DNA of 64,000 nucleotides from Galaxea fascicularis (lineage: Eukaryota; Cnidaria; Anthozoa; Scleractinia; Euphylliidae). The stretch lies in assembly GCA_948470475.1 (NCBI GenBank), contig OX419338.1:6341205-6405204 (forward strand), given 5' to 3'. The notes beneath the pieces are model-generated. The model was given only the letters and a program-made list of their open reading frames with translations, was not told the DNA's origin and searched no databases. Positions 58,101 through 64,000 of this stretch are shown here, piece after piece (position 1 is the stretch's first letter; each line of letters begins with the position of its first letter). Made by a program: the position numbers and the translations under genes.

Positions 58101-59133
58101 AGCCATTGAAAAAAAAAACGTTAAAACTTGTACTTACATTCGATGTCCGTCGAAATGGCGGCGTCTTCTTCGAAGGCCGTTTCAAAATGACACGAATTTT
58201 ATCGATTCCCTTTGCCAAACGTTCACAACACTCGCACAAGGAACGTTCGAGAGCAAAGGCTTGCAATGAGGCTTTTAAAGTCCTGGATCAGTTGAGCGAC
58301 GGAACCTGAGAGCCTATAGTTTTCGCGATTAGTTTTTGTGGTTTTCCGGTATTTTTTGGCGAAAAAATAGAATCGTGACGTCAGCGCTTCTTCCAAAACT
58401 GGCATGCTACCTGACTGGTAAAAGAGTTCTTGAAAAGCTTCAGTACATCTCGCGTGTATTGCCTGCCAAATAACGTCACTCATTCATGGATAATAGCCGT
58501 TGTCTTAACAAAAGGGGCCAACAGGAGTTACTGTGCACGTCTGTAACAAAACAAAAATGTAATAGCGACACGAATAGAGGGAAAGGAGGGCAATAATATT
58601 GCATTCAAGCAATATTACTTATCATCATTATTGTTATTAATACGAAAGTATAGTATACGTATCAGTATTGCGTGTAGTGTAAATGTTGCCTCCTGTAAAT
58701 AAAATTGCTGTAATAATAAAAAAAATTATATTGTTATTAATTATTATTATTATTATTATTATTAATCGGTGACGGTGGGTGTTCGTGTTTTAGATAGTAC
58801 TTCAAATGGTGTGAAGAACAACAAGCGAGGACAACAAGGACCCGTAAAAAATCTCCTCTCAAAAATAAAAGGTTTGGATAAGATTGCGACACAATACGCC
58901 TTATCTTAATCTCAAAGTTCAGGTTTTTATATTTTCTTCTTTTTTATTTATTCATTCGTTCATTCATATACTAAATCTTCTGTTTTAACGTGTCTGTTAC
59001 ACCATGTTTATGTTTTTGTTTTTATTCTGCGTTTATACATGTTCTAGGGCAGTTACCAGCCCTGAAAAGAACCAAGTCGGGCTTCGAAAGGCGAAGAAAG
59101 TACACTGAAGGCAAGGAAAACACTGCGCCTTAA
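51327..59133 (+). CDS. Secreted protein with two von Willebrand factor A domains
   Basis: Exons are 51327-51390, 53741-54156, 54623-54782, 55283-55710, 56073-56220, 58794-58871 and 59048-59133: 459 residues with consistent phases. Residues 1-21 are a hydrophobic signal peptide (LVLWMIAFWAF core). vWA1 spans about 24-213 and vWA2 about 218-405. Each has a metal-site motif in the DxTxS form (D33-T35-S37 and D231-T233-S235) and a FTDGK strand end. Each domain is coded by one long and one short exon (416+160 and 428+148 bp), so the domains arose by duplication. N-glycosylation sites include NLT, NFT, NDS and NST. The last 54 residues are basic, with ERRRK near the end, a possible convertase site. 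vWA domains bind matrix or receptor ligands, so an extracellular adhesive or matrix role is inferred; related proteins occur in coral skeletal matrix. The specific family is not identified. Only the last exon pair has a weak donor (GTTTGG). Confidence 0.9.
51912..52966. mobile_element. DNA transposon remnant with TTAAAG(G/T)GCTACTATGA ends, containing a nested MITE
   Basis: Left TTAAAGGGCTACTATGA and right TCATAGTAGCACTTTAA are inverted with one mismatch. The 1055 bp element has no transposase and carries MITE family A inside (52292-52548). It lies in the first intron of the vWA gene. TTAA at the ends could be a piggyBac target, or TA a Tc1/mariner one; I cannot decide. Confidence 0.75.
52292..52548 (+). 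mobile_element. Palindromic MITE, family A, complete copy 2
   Basis: Begins AAAGGGGGTAGTTTCTAAAG. From about 52362 to 52542 it is a near-perfect palindrome whose arms include AGGGATTCTAAAAGCTGACG, GAGCGCTAGCCCTTCGTCAG and TATCAAC.GAGTTGATA. The other copies at 11914 and 16071 define the family. Nested within the element at 51912. Confidence 0.9.
53026..53151. repeat. Foldback element
   Basis: TTCAGCTTGATAGTGAG..AGGACAAAAA at the left and TTTTTGTCCT..CTCGCTATCAAGCTGAA at the right are inverted with few mismatches. It lies in intron 1 of the vWA gene. Confidence 0.75.
55829..55982. mobile_element. Near-perfect palindromic MITE
   Basis: The arms start AATAGACCATTTCCGAATTA and end TAATTCGGAAATGGCCTATT. 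The whole 154 bp is close to a single palindrome. It lies in the vWA gene intron between 55711 and 56072, occupying nearly half of it. Confidence 0.85.
56221..58793. other. Intron of the vWA gene, mostly unassigned
   Basis: Contains the dispersed segment at 56437 and an (ATT)n tract at about 58720-58766 that ends 27 bp before the acceptor of the exon at 58794. Nothing else is recognisable; short open frames near 58050-58480 look non-coding. Confidence 0.55.
56437..56496 (+). repeat. Dispersed repeat segment (CTTCTTTACGCAA type), copy 2
   Basis: Matches 36478-36538 with a few substitutions. See that entry. Confidence 0.65.
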
Positions 59134-59921
59134 TGGTAAGCCAACCGAACGTTGGGCTTTCCTCCGATATAACTAGTCAGGTGATTTCCCTGAGAAAATT
59201 GCACTTGAAAGATTCTGGGTTGCCAACTGAAAGCAATTTTTTTCTGCCATAAAGAAAGGTTTGTGACAGAAAATGGAAGAAAGTGGACAGGAATAAAATG
59301 TACAGGAAGAGTAGTTCGTTTAATTTTAACCTTTGAGGAGAGAATGCTACTTTTTCATATCGAGCTAACTGTATTTGGTAAAGAAGACTTGCAAAACCAA
59401 GTCACTCACATCATCAGCTGAAATCCCGCGGCATTCAACTGTACCAGACTTTGGCTCTTACTTCGTGTACCGGATCACGTGATAGATGACGTAAAAAAAA
59501 AGAACAAAAACATGAAACAATACTTCTATCATAGCCCCTAAGGCATTGGCAGAAAACAATAATTTCTTTTGTTTTACCTCATTTATGTCCGGAACCGTCC
59601 GACACACGAAGTAAGACCACAGCCTCTGGCTTACTGCTCGCCGTTGTTCATCGTTCCCGCAGTTGGTTTATTAGCGAGTTAATTTATCAGCAATTGGTTT
59701 GAACAAATGGCTAGCTTTTCATGCAGCTCAGTCACGGCTGTGGGTAACTAAATCATTGCCACGCGTAGCCAGCAAATAAGTTAGGAAGCAAACCACAGTA
59801 TCAGTCACTGGCACTTGTTTAGACAGTCAGTCTATTATTACCATTATTATTATCACCACCAACACCACCATCATCATCATGAGTCTGTCAGCCAGCTGGC
59901 AAGTCAGTCAGTCACTTAGAC

Positions 59922-60398
59922 AAACAGTCAGGGGCACCCAACGAGAAATTTCCATGAAATATCTGTTCGGGAGAGTCTACCCGTTCTAAGACTTTCGGAT
60001 AATGCATTGCCAAAAAGCTACTGATTTCTTACCTAAAACATCACCTAAAAGATTCGCAACAAGGGAAATCCAGGGGAAAATAGTCCCTTAGAATTTCGGA
60101 AGGGATATTTTTGCAATTTTTGGCTCTTGGAAAGGTCGCCTAGCGTTTTCGGGTAAGCAAATAGTTCGCAGAGAAGTTCTTTGAAGGTAACATTCGGCTA
60201 ACAATTTCTGAAATGAAGATTTCATTCCCTAAAGTCTTCGGGCACTTCAATTTTCAGCTAAGAAATCCGAACAGATCAAAATTTTCTAGCTGATTAAAAC
60301 AACTCTTTAAACAGTCTTTAAACATTACAAGGAGCCTAGAAATATCCCTCAAACTGGTATTTTTGCTTAACTTGCTCGTTGGGTGCCCCTGAAACAGT
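59922..60398. mobile_element. Small non-autonomous hAT-type element with target duplication
   Basis: The element proper is 59929-60391. It begins CAGGGGCACCCAACGAG and ends with the exact inverse, CTCGTTGGGTGCCCCTG. AAACAGT flanks it directly at 59922-59928 and 60392-60398. The CAGGGG start is typical of hAT termini; hAT duplications are 8 bp and here 7 are visible, so one base may have changed. No coding capacity. It inserted into a GTCA-repeat region. Confidence 0.85.
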
Positions 60399-60437
60399 AA
60401 CAGTCAGTCAGTCAGTCAGTCAGTCAGTCAGTCAGTC
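60396..60437 (+). repeat. (CAGT)n microsatellite
   Basis: About ten CAGT units directly right of the hAT-type insertion; related GTCA units also lie to its left at 59903-59914, so the insertion split a repeat tract. Confidence 0.9.
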
Positions 60438-60885
60438 ATCTTTCAGCCACAGTCGATCAGCTAGTTAAAACAAAAAAATCTCCTAATATACTTTAGCGTT
60501 AACCAGTTTTGATTGATGAACAATAGGGCGATTTTCAATTCAGTGCCGTAAACCAAAACCGAAGTACTATAGCGCTCGTCGATTACAACAACTTACTGTA
60601 TGTAGTACTGTGTATCAGTCAGAATTCCAAACAAACACTTGTAAATGCGCGTAAGTTGCGATTCGTTCTCGTTTTGCTTTTCCAAAGCACAAGTTTAGTT
60701 AGTTTTGACGTAATATATCAAACACGAGAGACGTGTTTCATCGGGATATCCAAACACGAGAAGAGAGTTGAAAATACGACGCGCAGCGGACTATTTTTGA
60801 CGGAATTCGAGGTGTTTGGATTGCCGATGAAACACTGTCTTGAGTGTTTGATATATCTTCTCATCAATTGAAACAAAAACTAAGA

Positions 60886-61003
60886 AATTAACGGAGAAGT
60901 AAAATCGTCAAAATCTATGCTAATTAAGACCGGGTATCCAAACCCCCTTCACGGTTGTGATTTCCTTTGTTTTAACTTATTGAATTATTAATGAGTTTGA
61001 GAA
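60886..61003 (+). repeat. Dispersed ~110 bp repeat, copy 2
   Basis: Same landmarks as 45702-45810. It ends 76 bp before the proposed 3' UTR exon at 61079. Confidence 0.75.
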
Positions 61004-61078
61004 AGTTAAATGAAAATCACTCTAAACCCTATTCTTTCATGCTTTGATACGCTTAATTCTTTTCCCTTGCTGCACAGA

Positions 61079-61265
61079 TGGATCAATTGCCTGAATGCCT
61101 ATCCTGCTTCCTCCCTGTGAAAACAAGAAACACTGAATTTTGATCTTGTGTACCAGTCCTGCTAAGAGGAGAAAACGTTTTCCTTTTTGTCACATGTTTG
61201 CAGTTTGGTTTGAACAAGCTGTATACGCAAACACATGGGGTGAAATAAAGCACAGTACGTTTTGG
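61079..61265 (+). other. Proposed 3' UTR exon of the vWA gene with poly(A) signal
   Basis: Two bases after the vWA stop codon, ATG|GTAAGC (donor at 59136) is a strong splice donor. The strong acceptor TTCCCTTGCTGCACAG ends at 61078, and AATAAA at 61244-61249 gives a polyadenylation signal. The stop lies only 2 nt before the junction, so the intron would not trigger nonsense-mediated decay. The 3' end is approximate. Confidence 0.45.
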
Positions 61266-64000
61266 ATGAGCAACAGTGTGGTTTAAGAGGGCATCATTTT
61301 TCTATCCATAAAAAAGGAAGGAAGAACGTTTTGAACGGGAAGTCGATAAATCAAAATAAACACACATGTATTGGTGTGTTGGGAGGTTATTTTCCGAATC
61401 CGGTGCGCAAGTGAACATCTTATTTTGGATTGATTGTCTTCAAGTGGAGTTAAATATTTTCAACCTTTGGAGAGCGAACTTTGTTTTGCATGGCAGAAAC
61501 CTTATATAAAAAGCGCCTAAGGAGAGCTTTTTTGCTAAACGGTATTTTACCATCGAGGACAAATTTTCTTGACATATCTGATGTGTGTCGCAATGCCAGT
61601 TTGTTTTTTAGTCCGGAATCTTTGTTTTGTCCGGAATCTTTATTATGGTCATCTCACGGTCGAAGTCAATCCTTTTCTTTTTCTGCAACATATAGACCCA
61701 GGCTTGACACATCTTGGAGGGCCTTTGCCAGCTCGTGTTAGGCTTCCCGTACGTATTCCCGTTACCGGATAGAACGTATTTGAGGCTCACTCCGTTGTTG
61801 CCCATGTCTAAGTCTGTTTCATATTAATGTTTCCTGAACAAAGTTGGGTAAAAACCCTTAGTATGACTCCAAAAGCCGCTCTGATCTTTTTATTCCTTTA
61901 TGTGACAGCTGTCCCCTGAACAAAATAATTTCTCAGTTTGTCTCAAGAGGGAATACAGGGAAGACGTTTCTTTCGGAGCATAAGCTGAGGTGTTACACCC
62001 AGGGCCGAGTTGCTCGAAGCATGGTTAGCGCTAATTATATGTGTGTGTGAAACTAAATAAAAATGAGTACAAGAGGTCAAAACGTAAAAGCCGATCTGAG
62101 AGTAATGACTAAAAGCGGAAAAAAAATCATATTTACAGAGATGATTATATTAACAATTCTTAAAATTATTACTAAGGCTTACTTGGAGTCATGTGGGCCT
62201 TGAGGTGGGGATAAACCCGAAATTGATAGGAATTTAAAGGAAGTAGTTTAAAGAAGGGATTGTATTGTGAAAAAATGTTTTGAAACACCACCAGACAGTT
62301 GAGACTCCACAAGGGCACTGCAGGTTGCTCGGGAACTGTTTTGGTGTCCATCCACTAATTTCTAACTTTCTAACCAATTTTAAACTTTCATTAAACCTTC
62401 AATATTGCCCACTTTCCTAAATTTAACTAATCCTTTAAGAAAAAATTATCTCTTCCCAAATTTACCCAAAAATCACCCAAGCGTTCACAAAGTATCCCAC
62501 AACATAGCTTCGTGGGATGAGCATAGGGATTTTTAATTGCTTGAAACGCGAACGAGTTATCAACGTTAAATCCATGTTAAGCGACTCAAAACGATGGTTA
62601 CGTTAAGTCCCGCCTTGAGTAATCGCTTGAACAAAATCAGATCTTGTACTTCCCTTACACTTGAAGCAAAGCATTCCGTGGTTTAGAAACCAGAAATGTA
62701 AAATATGTGCAGGTCAAACGCCACCCTTTGATACCTAGTTATCTTGTGAAAATCTTTCATCTGAAGATATCTGTGTCCTGATATATTTTCACATGACGTC
62801 ACGGCGGCCATGTTGGTTAACCCAAAAACAAGGAGACGGCGACCATTTATGGTGTACCAGGCTCACCCGCTGGTCACGTGAGTGAAGACGCTCTCTCGTT
62901 CCGATCCTTTTTTATTCCATAGGAAAGTCCAACAAGCATTTAACTTTTTCCTTATTAATTTAGGCAAAACAAAGGGACCGCGTTTGCAAAAAATAATATA
63001 TACCAGCGTTCATTTAATAAACACTTTTGCGTTGACTGACAAGTAAACATTTGTATATCTTTCAGCAAAATGAAACTCGGGAAATTAAATGTCCTCAGGT
63101 CAAGACAAAACCGATAAAACGGATGTTGCATAAGTAGTGAAGAATAGTAGCTTACAAGCTGTCTTATAAAAAACTCTCAATGCCCTTTCTTGTGGAATCT
63201 TCCGCTAACTCTCTTAAATGTCAAATCTATCTGTCTTCATATATATGACGTTTTTCATAATATAGCACTTCTCAGATCTATTCACTCCTGTCGCTAGTAC
63301 ACACCTTTATGACACTAGATTCTCTGCGCCTGGTACCTTTCGCATTGAATACGCGAGAACGAATCCATTTTATTGGAATAAACTTTGCTGAAACGGCCCT
63401 CAGAAAGCAATCTTAAATTTGGCCAGATTATAGACATCCAGATACTCAAATGCAAAAGTTGTTTTACAACAAAACCGAGACAGAAACGCATAAAATCATA
63501 GCTTTCATTGAATGGCCTAACATCAAGGTCGTCACAATGCATTAATTTAGCTTCAAAGTTGGAATGAAAATAGGAAAGTTTGGTAAACCGAAAGTGAGTC
63601 GTTGCCATGTAAATGTGAACACTACAAGTCCGGGGCGTAGCTTCTACCCGGGCGCACGGGCGCACGGACGCACGTGCGTACCTGGTAAAGTTAAAAAACA
63701 ATGACAGAAAATATAATGAAAAAATATTATAATAAAGCAAATCAATCAAAGATGATAAAACTGCTCGGTTTGCTTTTAATAACTTAACTCAGTTTGGTTT
63801 TTTTTTGAAATTTTGTTTATAATACAAAGGATGGTGTTTTCCCACTCGGAAAATCGACGTGACTCATTTGTAGCCTTAAATCGGCCTGTCTTGGCAGGAG
63901 GCTATTGATTTGCTGAGATTCAAAATCATACTGACAGAAAAAGATGTAGGAGACATTTTATAACCACTATGCACATACATTCGACGCATTGAAATAGCAT
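61266..64000. other. Right-edge intergenic sequence with no recognised gene
   Basis: AT-rich. A stretch near 62780-62880 with ACGTCACGGCGGCCATGTTGG resembles a repeat I associate with coral genomes. A 144-codon open frame on the minus strand (63315-63749) has no recognisable domain and a low-complexity GCGCACGGGCGCACGGACGC start; I do not call it a gene. Confidence 0.5.

Noticed and set aside
58048..58483. Overlapping short open frames on both strands in the vWA gene intron
   Set aside because: They lack homology I can recognise and lie between two well-supported coding exons; likely repeat-derived.
63315..63749. 144-codon minus-strand open frame near the right edge
   Set aside because: No recognisable motif and part of it is a low-complexity repeat (GCGCACGG type). 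It cannot be supported as a gene from this window.

Overview
This is a 64 kb piece of an animal nuclear genome. It has AT-rich, repeat-filled introns, GT-AG splice sites at every exon I could place, and no bacterial gene organisation. The mix of genes, and of short repeats I associate with coral and anemone genomes, suggests an anthozoan cnidarian, probably a stony coral. That placement rests on recollection and inference; I could not run a search, and the species is unknown.

Four protein-coding genes can be assembled exon by exon with matching phases. (1) Minus strand, 311-6513, running off the left edge: the N-terminal half of mitochondrial pyruvate dehydrogenase E1 alpha (PDHA1), in six exons. 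(2) Plus strand, 9156-28155: an 11-exon, 846-residue synaptotagmin-like protein with a Rab27-binding zinc-finger domain and two C2 domains. (3) Plus strand, 34043-44433: a tandem paralogue of about 650 residues with the same C2 exon architecture but no Rab-binding zinc finger, and with degraded calcium ligands in C2A. (4) Plus strand, 51327-59133, with a spliced 3' UTR: a 459-residue secreted protein made of a signal peptide, two von Willebrand factor A domains and a short basic tail. PDHA1 and the first synaptotagmin-like gene are divergent; the last three genes point the same way.

The rest is introns and intergenic DNA crowded with non-autonomous mobile elements. These include two hAT-type elements with target duplications at both ends, a PIF/Harbinger-type MITE plus a diverged relative carrying another MITE inside it, several TTAA-flanked MITEs, foldback elements, tRNA-derived SINEs, two copies of an element carrying a 5S-rRNA-like segment between short inverted ends, and a Crypton-like recombinase fragment disrupted by a second element. 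There are also minisatellites and low-complexity tracts. I saw no rRNA gene, no convincing functional tRNA gene and no CRISPR array.

Functionally, PDHA1 feeds pyruvate into the mitochondrial TCA cycle. The two synaptotagmin-like genes belong to vesicle docking and exocytosis. The vWA protein is predicted to be extracellular and adhesive or matrix-associated. I see no shared pathway linking all four. The most interesting signals are the divergence between the tandem Slp copies and the 5S-bearing element with inverted ends.
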